Shown: piece by piece, positions 1 through 6,581 of the stretch
Layout: every line of letters starts with the position of its first letter
How positions within the stretch are numbered: position 1 is the first letter of the stretch
DNA from: Chitinophagaceae bacterium
GTDB taxonomy: Bacteria; Bacteroidota; Bacteroidia; Chitinophagales; Chitinophagaceae
Reading direction: 5' to 3'
Length of the DNA stretch: 8,482 nt
Assembly: GCA_016786965.1 (NCBI GenBank)
Contig: JAEUVL010000770.1
Span: 1 to 8,482, forward strand
Program-made: the position numbers and the translations under genes
The notes under the pieces: model-generated
Databases searched by the model: none
What the model was told of the DNA's origin: nothing
Seen by the model: the letters and a program-made list of their open reading frames with translations, nothing else

Positions 1-1754
1 GTGTCGATAGAGATATCACAGGCATCTGTACCGTAGAACCATCCTCTCCAGAACCAGTCGAGGTCTTCGCCGGTGGCATCTTCAATGGTTCGGAAGAAAT
101 CAGCCGGTGTGGGAGACTTGAAGGCCCAGCGGCGGGAGTATTCCCGGAAAGCATTATCAAACAGTTCACGGCCTACGATGGTTTCCCGTAAGATATTTAA
201 ACCGGTGGCTACTTTGTCGTATGCATTTGCACCGAAGTTGTTGATATTCTCAGAATTGGTCATGATGGGTTCCAGCTGCTCTTTTGGCAACTTCATGTAA
301 TCGGTTATCTGGGATGGAACGCCGCCATCGGAAGGGAATTTGTTATCCCATAATTCCTGTGTAAGGTATTGGAGGTAGGAATTTAGTCCTTCGTCCATCC
401 ATGTCCACTGGCGTTCATCACTGTTCACGATCATTGGGAAGAAAGTATGCCCTACTTCATGTATAATAACAAAGATGGCGGCATTTTTTGCACCTTCTGA
501 ATACGAACCGTCGGGCAATGCCCTGCCGGGGTTGAAAGAGATCATCGGGTATTCCATGCCCTGGTTGCCTTCTACGCTGATGGCAACAGGATAGGGATAA
601 GGCACGGAGAATTTAGAATATGTTTTGAGTGTATGTGCTACAGCCTTCGTAGAATATTTGCTGTAGATAGGGTACGCTTCTTTTGCATAATAACTCATTG
701 CCATGGCTTTCTTTCCTTCTATCATAGCTGGCATTGCATCCCAAACAAACCGGCGGGAGGAGGTCCATGCAAAATCACGAACGTTATCTGCTTTATATAT
801 CCAGGTCTTCTTTGCTGTGCTTTTAGTTTTAGAGGCTTTTAATGCTTCATCCAGTGTTACAATCTGCAGTGGCTCTTTAGCTGTTTGAGCTTTTTGCCAG
901 CGGGCCATTTGTGTGGCCGATAAGGTCTGTGCATAGTTCTGGCATTCACCGGTGGCACCAACTATATGGTCGGCAGGCACGGTCATTTGCACTTTAAAAT
1001 TACCAAAGCACAATGTGAACTCGCCTGTGCCAGTAAACTGGTGGTTTTGCCAGCCCTGGTCATCGCTGTAGCGGCAAAGGCGTGGATACCATTGTGTGAT
1101 GGTGTAATTGTTATTTCCATCTTCCGGGAAGTTTTCATAACCACCCCTGGCGCCGCCGAAGCGTATAAAATCTCCACGATTGGCCAGTTTATAATTCCAA
1201 TCTACTTTAAACACATATTTCTGTCCGGGTTTCAGTGGAACAGGCAGGTCCACTTTCATCATCGTTTTATTGATGGTGTATTTTAGGGGTTTGCCTGCGG
1301 CATCTGTCAGCTTCATGATATTAACGCCGTAGCCATTGTCGGTTCTTCTTTCTTCAAAACGGTCCAACACTTTATCAGTGTATTGCTGGCCCAGTGTGTT
1401 TTGTGACTGGTAGTTGGCATTATTTACTGTGCTGTGCTGATTCTCATCCAACTGCATCCAGAAGTAACTTAATGTTTCCGGTGAGTTGTTGAAATAAGTG
1501 ATGGTCTCGCTGCCGGAGATCCTGTTATTAGCCTCATCCAGTTCGCACTTGATATCGTAATCCACCCGCTGCTGCCAGTATTTGGGACCGGGGCTGCCGC
1601 TGGCGGTGCGCTGTTCGTTGGGTGTGGGCAGAATAGTGCCTAACTGCTCAAACTTATTGGCATGGCTTGAACTGGGGTTGTTCTGAATATTTTGTGCCAG
1701 CAATAAACTGACGCTGGTCAGTAGCAGGCAACTCAATAACATGTGTTTCTTCAT
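1..1754 (-). CDS. Secreted M1-family zinc metallopeptidase (C-terminus cut by window edge)
   Basis: Gluzincin-type peptidase that probably trims N-terminal residues of peptides in the periplasm or outside the cell. The frame is open for 584 codons from the ATG at 1754-1752 and runs off the window at position 1, so the C-terminus is missing. Residues 1-20 form a signal peptide (MKKH, hydrophobic core, LLLA then Q). The zinc site is complete: HEVGH at 432-436 and, exactly 18 residues later, Glu455 in WMDEGLNSY, the HEXXH-X18-E signature of M1. The substrate-binding motif is GNQGMEYP (396-403), a GxMEN variant with Tyr for Asn. The likely transition-state tyrosine is Tyr512 in AYDKVATGL. An N-terminal beta-domain precedes the catalytic part. 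It lies downstream of, and overlaps, the HupE-like gene, so the two are probably cotranscribed and translationally coupled. No separate promoter was seen. Family assignment is firm; the physiological substrate is unknown. Confidence 0.95.
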   Translation of the reverse strand, partial: MKKHMLLSCLLLTSVSLLLAQNIQNNPSSSHANKFEQLGTILPTPNEQRTASGSPGPKYWQQRVDYDIKCELDEANNRISGSETITYFNNSPETLSYFWMQLDENQHSTVNNANYQSQNTLGQQYTDKVLDRFEERRTDNGYGVNIMKLTDAAGKPLKYTINKTMMKVDLPVPLKPGQKYVFKVDWNYKLANRGDFIRFGGARGGYENFPEDGNNNYTITQWYPRLCRYSDDQGWQNHQFTGTGEFTLCFGNFKVQMTVPADHIVGATGECQNYAQTLSATQMARWQKAQTAKEPLQIVTLDEALKASKTKSTAKKTWIYKADNVRDFAWTSSRRFVWDAMPAMIEGKKAMAMSYYAKEAYPIYSKYSTKAVAHTLKTYSKFSVPYPYPVAISVEGNQGMEYPMISFNPGRALPDGSYSEGAKNAAIFVIIHEVGHTFFPMIVNSDERQWTWMDEGLNSYLQYLTQELWDNKFPSDGGVPSQITDYMKLPKEQLEPIMTNSENINNFGANAYDKVATGLNILRETIVGRELFDNAFREYSRRWAFKSPTPADFFRTIEDATGEDLDWFWRGWFYGTDACDISID

Positions 1755-2367
1755 GACTTTTCTTTTTTATAGGTAATCTGTCGAGTGACATTTTTAATGC
1801 AATACCAAAAACCGCAGCTGACAGGAAGATGACCCAATCACGACGGTTCACTTTTAGTATTGTTACAATAAGGTGCGATAATAACAGCAATGCCGCTACT
1901 ACCACTATTTGTCCAGCTTCTAATCCTACGTTGAATCCAAAAAGGCTCCATCCGATGTTTTGGTCGCTGCCAGCTATGGCGAACCGGATATAGTTGGCGA
2001 AACCCATTCCATGAATGAGGCCGAATGCAAGGGCTAGGAAATAATTGATACTGATAGACCTGGGAGTAAATTTTTTTTGAAAGAGATTGGACAGCGCTGT
2101 AATGACGATGGTTAGGGGTATGAGGAACTCCACCCATTTACTGTCGAACCGGATAACATCGTACACACTGAGGGCCAGTGTAAGAGAATGGCCGATGGTA
2201 AAAGCTGTGACGAGGATCAGGACCTGTTTCCAGTCTTTCAATAAGTATATGGCCGCCAGGGCAGCGATGAATAGCTGGTGATCGAGAGCATCTTTGCCGA
2301 TAATATGCTTCCAGCCGGGGCCAAAATAAAAATAGAAATCCTGCATCGTATTGTAAGCAAACCGCAT
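1654..2367 (-). CDS. HupE/UreJ-like multi-spanning membrane protein
   Basis: Small integral membrane protein of the HupE/UreJ_2 type, related by motif to proteins proposed as nickel or other metal permeases; its actual substrate is not known. Visible family motifs are WKHIIGKDALDH (20-30, ending in the conserved Asp-His), FTIGHSLTL (56-64), FGLIHGMGFA (115-124) and FNVGLEAGQ (145-153). Six or so hydrophobic helices lie between about residues 30 and 195. The family core ends near DRLPIKKK (196-203). The remaining 34 residues are polar, resemble nothing I know in the family, and are encoded inside the start of the M1 gene. A -1 shift at an A AAA AAG heptamer (codons 200-202) would instead give a 205-residue protein. 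Met8 (2346) is an alternative start closer to the usual family N-terminus; neither start has a clear Shine-Dalgarno sequence. First gene of a likely operon with the M1 peptidase, and divergent from the DUF6702 gene. Confidence 0.88.
   Translation of the reverse strand: MRFAYNTMQDFYFYFGPGWKHIIGKDALDHQLFIAALAAIYLLKDWKQVLILVTAFTIGHSLTLALSVYDVIRFDSKWVEFLIPLTIVITALSNLFQKKFTPRSISINYFLALAFGLIHGMGFANYIRFAIAGSDQNIGWSLFGFNVGLEAGQIVVVAALLLLSHLIVTILKVNRRDWVIFLSAAVFGIALKMSLDRLPIKKKSHEETHVIELPATDQRQFIAGTKYSEQPQFKPCQ
1707..1722 (-). repeat. Perfect 6-bp hairpin with a 4-nt loop inside the M1 signal-peptide region
   Basis: On the coding (minus) strand ACTGAC, loop CAGC, GTCAGT form a perfect small stem-loop. 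It lies within the overlap between the HupE-like and M1 frames, about 30 nt after the M1 ATG. It could modulate initiation of the peptidase or stimulate frameshifting weakly, but a 6-bp stem can arise by chance in coding sequence. Confidence 0.3.
1762..1768 (-). other. Candidate -1 slippery heptamer A AAA AAG at the HupE/M1 junction
   Basis: Read on the minus strand, the last base of codon 200 plus codons 201-202 of the HupE-like gene spell A AAA AAG in the frame required for tandem -1 slippage, the heptamer used in dnaX. After a -1 shift the next codons are GAA, AAG, TCA, TGA. The stop at 1753-1751 overlaps the M1 start as ATGA. No Shine-Dalgarno-like stimulator is visible upstream, and the nearest stem-loop is about 39 nt downstream, farther than usual. 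The slip is therefore possible but unproven; a single-base indel is the main alternative. Confidence 0.4.
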
Positions 2368-2483
2368 CTGTTTATCGTCCGGTCACTGCATTACCAACAG
2401 GTTAGAAAAATATAGTAAGTGAAGTGCCCGGCCGTGTGATAAGCGGCCTTTGAGTTCGAAAAATAATCCAGACTTTTGTAATC
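2368..2483. promoter_or_regulatory. Divergent intergenic region between HupE-like and DUF6702 genes
   Basis: These 116 bp must hold both divergent promoters. Toward the DUF6702 gene, TTTG at 2449-2452 and GACTTTTG at 2471-2478 (7 of 8 to TAnnTTTG) are spaced by 18 bp, resembling a Bacteroidota -33/-7 pair. The -7 element ends only 5 nt before the ATG, so the transcript would have almost no leader. Toward the HupE-like gene I see only a TATATTTT-like -7 and no matching -33. A 5-bp inverted repeat (GGCCG 2430-2434, CGGCC 2444-2448) is present but short. Confidence 0.3.
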
Positions 2484-3011
2484 ATGAAAATTATTGTGTC
2501 AATGGCAGCATCTGTCTATAAATGGTTAGTTATTCCGGTTATGGCCATTGTTTTACTATCAGCCCGGCCCCCGCATCCTTTTCATGTAAGTGTGGTGGAA
2601 GTAAACCATAATGCGGCGGATAAAACGCTTGAGATAAGCTGTAAGATATTTACCGATGACTTTGAGAAGGTTCTGGCCAAAAATTATAAGGCTAAAACAG
2701 ATCTCATCAATCCACCAAATAAAGCGGCGATGGACAGCCTGGTGAAAAGATACCTGTTCTCTCATTTATCTATTAAAGCAAATGGCAAACCGGTGACCTT
2801 TTCTTACCTGGGATTTGAAAATGAGAATGAAGCTGCTTATGGATATATTGAAGTGGAGAATGTGCCATCCGTAACTAAACTGGAGGTTTCCACGAATATC
2901 ATGTACGATTTGTTTGAAGACCAGCTGAATATCCTGCATATAACAGTGGGAGGAAACAGGAAAAGCACCCGGTTGAGTTATCCGGAGAAGGAAGCGGTGT
3001 TTAATTATTAG
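2484..3011 (+). CDS. DUF6702-like exported protein
   Basis: Protein of 175 residues, with no established function, that resembles the DUF6702 group common in Bacteroidota. Residues 1-27 look like a signal peptide (hydrophobic stretch 14-26 ending LLSA), so the mature protein is probably periplasmic or surface-exposed. It would begin close to HPFHVSVVEVNHN (31-43), whose His31 and His34 could bind a metal, followed by LEISCKIFTDDFEKVL (49-64). The rest is a beta-rich soluble domain without further membrane segments. Met1 is used as start; Met7 would also leave a working signal peptide. It faces the HupE-like/M1 pair divergently. The layout suggests it acts as the extracytoplasmic partner of the HupE-like protein, since longer HupE/UreJ_2 proteins of other bacteria carry such an exported domain at their own N-terminus; that comparison is from memory and the partnership is inference. 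Confidence 0.8.
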   Translation: MKIIVSMAASVYKWLVIPVMAIVLLSARPPHPFHVSVVEVNHNAADKTLEISCKIFTDDFEKVLAKNYKAKTDLINPPNKAAMDSLVKRYLFSHLSIKANGKPVTFSYLGFENENEAAYGYIEVENVPSVTKLEVSTNIMYDLFEDQLNILHITVGGNRKSTRLSYPEKEAVFNY

Positions 3012-3016
3012 ATGAG

Positions 3017-3087
3017 AGATGATAGAGGATAGTGCTGTTGGATCGAATAGTCCTGTTTGCTTTTTGATGACTCTCTTACTATCATCT
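3017..3087. terminator. Possible bidirectional terminator or inverted repeat between convergent genes
   Basis: AGATGATAG (3017-3025) and CTATCATCT (3079-3087) are a perfect 9-bp inverted repeat spanning the 74-bp gap between the convergent DUF6702 and CNNM-like genes. The right arm reaches into the CNNM-like stop codon. A TTTTTG run lies at 3061-3066 in the loop. The 53-nt loop is long for an intrinsic terminator, so the assignment is tentative. Confidence 0.3.
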
Positions 3088-4381
3088 ATTCCTCAATCTC
3101 TTCTTTCAATTCCTCACTCAGGTTCACCAGCACTTTATCAATACGGTGGCCGTCCATATCCAGTATCTCTATTTTAAAGCCTTTCCATTCCAGTTTGTCG
3201 CCGGTCTTGGGAATTCTTTCCAGTTCATGCAGGATAAACCCGGCAATGGTATCGAAGTCATGTTCTCCTTCATTCATCCACTCTGTTTTTTCAAAGCGGG
3301 TGAGAAAGTCGTAGAAAGGGATCTGGCCATCTACGAGGTAACTGCCATCATCTCTTTTCCTTATTTCATAATCAGCTACATTCTTTTGGGGAATATCGCC
3401 TACTATGGCCTCCAGTATATCATTTAAAGTAAGCAGGCCGAGTATACTGCCGTACTCATCTACGATGAAAGCGGAATGGATCTTTGATTCTTTGAACTTT
3501 TCCATTACCTGGTAAGGCGAGTTATTTTCCGGGATGAATAGTGCTGGCTGCATGATCTCTTTGAAAAGAGTATTATCAGGGCTTACATACAGGTCTTTGA
3601 TTGAAACCACTCCTTTAATGTTGTCTATTGTTTCATCACAGATGGGGTAGGCGGAGTGAGGTTCGTGGATTATCTTTTCTTTAATCTTGTCTTCATTGTC
3701 ATCCAGGCTGAACCAGATAATGTCGCTGCGGTGTGTCATCAGGGAAGTAATGTTGCGGTCGCCGAGATGAAATACCCGTTCGATGATCTCCTGTTCTGCT
3801 TCATCAATAGTGCCTGCCTCAGTTCCTTCGCCTATGAGTGTTTTGATCTCTTCTTCCGTAACCGCATCGTCTTTGGAGCGTTTGATATTGAAGATGCTGA
3901 AGAATATGTTGCTGGTTCGGTTCAGCAGCCATACGAATGGATGTGTAATAGCAGCAAATGTATTCATTGGTCCTGCTACGGATTTAGCTATTTTCTCTGC
4001 TTTTAATAATCCGATCCGTTTAGGTATCAGTTCACCAAAAATGATAGAGAGAAACGTTACTAATACCACAATGATGGTAGTGGCAATAGTATCGGCGTAT
4101 GGCTTCAGCACCTCTATTTTTTCAATAGAAGGCTGCAGGTAGCGGGCAAAACGTTCGCCGGAGTACACACCCGTAAGGATGGCAATAAGTGTGATACCAA
4201 TTTGCGCAGCAGAAAGAAATTTTTCGGGATTATTGGCCAGTTCCAGGGCCCTTTTTGCTCTTTCGTCTCCTCTCTCGGCCTGGCTTTCCAACCTTGATTT
4301 GCGGGCTGAAACAAGGGCTATTTCAGATATGACAAATAAGGCGTTGATCAAGATAAGAACCAGCAGAATAAAAATCTCCAT
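3086..4381 (-). CDS. CNNM/CorC-type membrane protein with CBS pair ('hemolysin family')
   Basis: Inner-membrane protein of the CNNM (DUF21) family, whose better studied members export Mg2+ or Co2+; the 'hemolysin' label is historical. At 431 residues it has the full family length. The DUF21 domain covers about residues 1-165, with TM1 at 3-23 running into SEIALVSARKSRLE (19-32), a second segment at 56-74 (AAQIGITLIAILTGV), a third at 98-118 leading into GELIPKRIG (116-124), and a fourth near 140-163. An acidic linker (EEEIKTLIGEG, 177-187) leads to two CBS domains, about 213-268 and 278-335, the usual adenine-nucleotide sensor. A CorC_HlyC domain fills 345-425. The start ATG fits the family N-terminus. 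The gene stands alone, convergent with DUF6702 and divergent from the first LtaS-like gene, so it is likely monocistronic. Ion specificity cannot be read from the sequence. Confidence 0.93.
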   Translation of the reverse strand: MEIFILLVLILINALFVISEIALVSARKSRLESQAERGDERAKRALELANNPEKFLSAAQIGITLIAILTGVYSGERFARYLQPSIEKIEVLKPYADTIATTIIVVLVTFLSIIFGELIPKRIGLLKAEKIAKSVAGPMNTFAAITHPFVWLLNRTSNIFFSIFNIKRSKDDAVTEEEIKTLIGEGTEAGTIDEAEQEIIERVFHLGDRNITSLMTHRSDIIWFSLDDNEDKIKEKIIHEPHSAYPICDETIDNIKGVVSIKDLYVSPDNTLFKEIMQPALFIPENNSPYQVMEKFKESKIHSAFIVDEYGSILGLLTLNDILEAIVGDIPQKNVADYEIRKRDDGSYLVDGQIPFYDFLTRFEKTEWMNEGEHDFDTIAGFILHELERIPKTGDKLEWKGFKIEILDMDGHRIDKVLVNLSEELKEEIEE

Positions 4382-4582
4382 TTATAATAGTAATGATTGG
4401 TTATCGAAGATAGCGAAACGTTGCGGTTATTGAAAAACTGCCTGTGAATGTGGCTATTATGTGGCAATGCGGAGAGATAAAGTGAAAAGAGATAAATATT
4501 TGTATGTCTTTTAGCAGATTTTCTAGCATATCAGGGTAAATGAATTGCAAAATCAATACATTAGCCTTTTTCCATTCTGTCC
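4382..4582. promoter_or_regulatory. Divergent intergenic region between CNNM-like and first LtaS-like genes
   Basis: This AT-rich 201-bp spacer must contain promoters for both flanking genes. I found no convincing -33/-7 pair. The best -7-like strings are AATATTTG on the plus strand (4495-4502) and TATCTTCG on the minus strand near 4405-4412, each with one mismatch to TAnnTTTG and no well-placed -33. It also holds the AGAGATAAA direct repeat listed separately. No RNA gene or riboswitch is evident. Confidence 0.3.
4473..4496 (+). repeat. Short tandem direct repeat AGAGATAAA, 15-bp period
   Basis: AGAGATAAA occurs at 4473-4481 and again at 4488-4496, separated by GTGAAA. It lies in the divergent spacer about 90 bp upstream of the LtaS-like start. 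It could be a two-site operator or chance in AT-rich DNA. Confidence 0.3.
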
Positions 4583-6580
4583 ATGGCAAAAATAATTCAA
4601 TCAAGGCTTATCCGCTGGATGCTATTGTCCGGTTGTTTCTTTTTGGCAATCATGTCCCTATTGCGACTGGTATTTCACTTATTATTTAAACCCGCCAGCG
4701 AAAATGGTTTCTTGTCATCTTTCTGGATGGGCTTTCGCTATGATGCCAGGGTGGTGTGTATTTTTTTGCTCATCGTCTTACTAGGCGGAATTGCTTACCT
4801 GTTCAGACCTTTTGCCAGCAAAGTATCTAAACGGGTGCTGTTGATCTATTCCCGGCTTTTCGGCATTCTGATCATCTTCTTCTATACGTTCGATTTTGGC
4901 AATTTTGCTTACCTGCGTCAGCGAATGAATGCCAGCCTGCTGAGCTATGCTGAAGAAGGGGCTATTTCTGCCAGGATGCTTTGGGAAACCTATCCTGTCA
5001 TTAAGATCATGATAGGCTGGATACTGGCTTTCCTGTTTATTTTTTATGCTACCCGCTATATTTATAAACTGGCAGGCAAGGCTCCTGAATTTGCTCCCAA
5101 GCGGAACAGGGTCATCACTTATTTTGTATCCTTCTTATTATTTGGCATTGCTATTTTCGGTCGGGTCAGCAAATTCCCACTTCGGTGGAGTGATGCGTAC
5201 CGCCTGAACAGCGATTACAAAGCAAGCCTGGCGCTGAACCCTTTCCAAAGTTTTGTTAGCAGTATTAAATTCCGTGGTTCCAGCTATGATGAAGCTAGCG
5301 CAAGAAAGTACTATGGCCTGATAGCGAAAGAACTGGGTGTGGAACAGCCTGATTCAACCAACCTTAATTATCTCCGGGGTAACAAGGTGAATGATTCGAT
5401 ACCAACCGGCCAACCAAACATTGTGCTGGTGATCTGCGAAAGCTTTTCTGCTTATAAGAGTTCTATGTGGGGTAATCCGCTGAATACAACGCCCTATTTT
5501 AATGAACTATGCAAGCAGGGAGTTTTCTATAAGAACTGTTTTTCACCTGCCTACGGCACTGCCAGAGGGGTGTGGGCACTGATCACTGGTATTCCTGATG
5601 TAACAGACTTTAAAACTGCCAGTCGTAACCCCAACCTGGTAGATCAGCATACTATTCTTAACGATATCAAAGGATATGAGAAATATTATTTTATTGGTGG
5701 CAGCGCCAGTTGGGCCAATATCAGGGGCGTGCTGACCGGTAATATAAAGGATCTTCATTTATATGAGCAGGAAGATTATCATTCGCCTGCGGTAGATGTA
5801 TGGGGTATCAGCGACAAGGACCTTTTTATGGAAGCCAATGAAGTGATCAAAAAACAGGCAAATCCATTCTTTGCCATTATTCAAACAGCCGACAATCATC
5901 GGCCCTATACGATTCCCAAAGAGGACAGGCCGTTTATTAAACTCAGTAATTATCCAAAGGATACGCTTAGTAAGTATGGTTTCTGGACGAATGAGGAATT
6001 GAATGCGTACACGTACATGGACTATACCTATAAAGTGTTCATAGAGGCTGCCCGAAAAGAAAAATACTTTGACAATACCATTTTTGTATTTGTTGGCGAT
6101 CATGGTATCAGAGGTGTTGCCGCTGATATGTTTCCCAAAGTGTGGACAGAGCAAAGCCTTACGCTCTGGCATGTACCTTTGCTTTTCTATGCCCCCTCCC
6201 GGTTGCAACCGGCCGTGGTAGAAAGAAAAGTATCTCAAGTGGACATTATGCCCAGTATTGCTTCACTGGCCAATTTGCCTGTTAACAATACCACCCTGGG
6301 AAGAAATATATTTGCCATCCCCTCCATTTCCGACAGCACCAGCCATAACCATGCTTTTGTTTTTGATTTTGATAAAAGCCTTATCGGGCTGGTAGGCAAT
6401 AAATACTATTACGAATACGACCTGAAAACAAAGCAGGAAGGAGTATACTCCTTATTTAATAATAACCCGGCTGCAAAAGAAGAAGCAGGTGAGACATTAG
6501 TTAGTGAAATGCGCAACCTGGCATTTGGGTACTACGAAACATCCCGGTTCATGCTATTTCATAATAAAAAGAAGAAATAG
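4583..6580 (+). CDS. LtaS-like phosphoglycerol-transferase/sulfatase-superfamily membrane protein (paralogue 1)
   Basis: Membrane-anchored enzyme of the alkaline phosphatase superfamily, annotated in such genomes as 'LTA synthase family'. Members transfer a phospho-alcohol head group from a phospholipid to an envelope acceptor or hydrolyse it, on the outer face of the inner membrane. Five helices are predicted at about 12-35, 57-75, 84-105, 138-158 and 177-196, as in LtaS, with MGFRYDAR (49-56) between TM1 and TM2. The extracytoplasmic catalytic domain begins near 270. By comparison with LtaS, the metal ligand is Glu286 (VICES), the nucleophile Thr326 (YGTARG), and Asp506-His507 (VGDHG) further ligands; His439 (DNHRPY) likely contacts the phosphate. 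The length of 665 residues is normal. Its stop is one base from the stop of the convergent PAP2 gene. Bacteroidota are not known to make lipoteichoic acid, so the acceptor (glycan, lipid A or another) is unknown. Confidence 0.9.
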   Translation: MAKIIQSRLIRWMLLSGCFFLAIMSLLRLVFHLLFKPASENGFLSSFWMGFRYDARVVCIFLLIVLLGGIAYLFRPFASKVSKRVLLIYSRLFGILIIFFYTFDFGNFAYLRQRMNASLLSYAEEGAISARMLWETYPVIKIMIGWILAFLFIFYATRYIYKLAGKAPEFAPKRNRVITYFVSFLLFGIAIFGRVSKFPLRWSDAYRLNSDYKASLALNPFQSFVSSIKFRGSSYDEASARKYYGLIAKELGVEQPDSTNLNYLRGNKVNDSIPTGQPNIVLVICESFSAYKSSMWGNPLNTTPYFNELCKQGVFYKNCFSPAYGTARGVWALITGIPDVTDFKTASRNPNLVDQHTILNDIKGYEKYYFIGGSASWANIRGVLTGNIKDLHLYEQEDYHSPAVDVWGISDKDLFMEANEVIKKQANPFFAIIQTADNHRPYTIPKEDRPFIKLSNYPKDTLSKYGFWTNEELNAYTYMDYTYKVFIEAARKEKYFDNTIFVFVGDHGIRGVAADMFPKVWTEQSLTLWHVPLLFYAPSRLQPAVVERKVSQVDIMPSIASLANLPVNNTTLGRNIFAIPSISDSTSHNHAFVFDFDKSLIGLVGNKYYYEYDLKTKQEGVYSLFNNNPAAKEEAGETLVSEMRNLAFGYYETSRFMLFHNKKKK

Positions 6581-6581
6581 A

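Noticed and set aside
396..560. Tyr for Asn in the M1 GxMEN motif as a sign of inactivity
   Set aside because: To my knowledge GMEYP variants are common among Bacteroidota M1 peptidases, and the zinc ligands and catalytic Glu are intact.
73..1286. Short plus-strand open frames within the M1 region
   Set aside because: The minus-strand frame carries a full M1 signature and stays open over the whole stretch; the plus-strand frames are antisense artefacts.
1707..1722. Hairpin as a standard frameshift-stimulating stem-loop
   Set aside because: It starts about 39 nt after the heptamer; usual stimulators lie about 5-9 nt away, and the stem is only 6 bp.
1654..1754. HupE-like and M1 as a single in-frame fusion protein
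   Set aside because: The frames differ, a TAA (1769-1767) sits in the M1 frame just upstream of its ATG, and the M1 protein begins with its own signal peptide.
2430..2448. GGCCG/CGGCC inverted repeat as an operator or terminator
   Set aside because: Only 5 bp with a 9-nt loop, no T-run, and pairing does not extend outward.
5543..6238. Minus-strand open frames inside the first LtaS-like gene
   Set aside because: Antisense to a well-conserved coding region; the translations show no recognisable domain and no start context.
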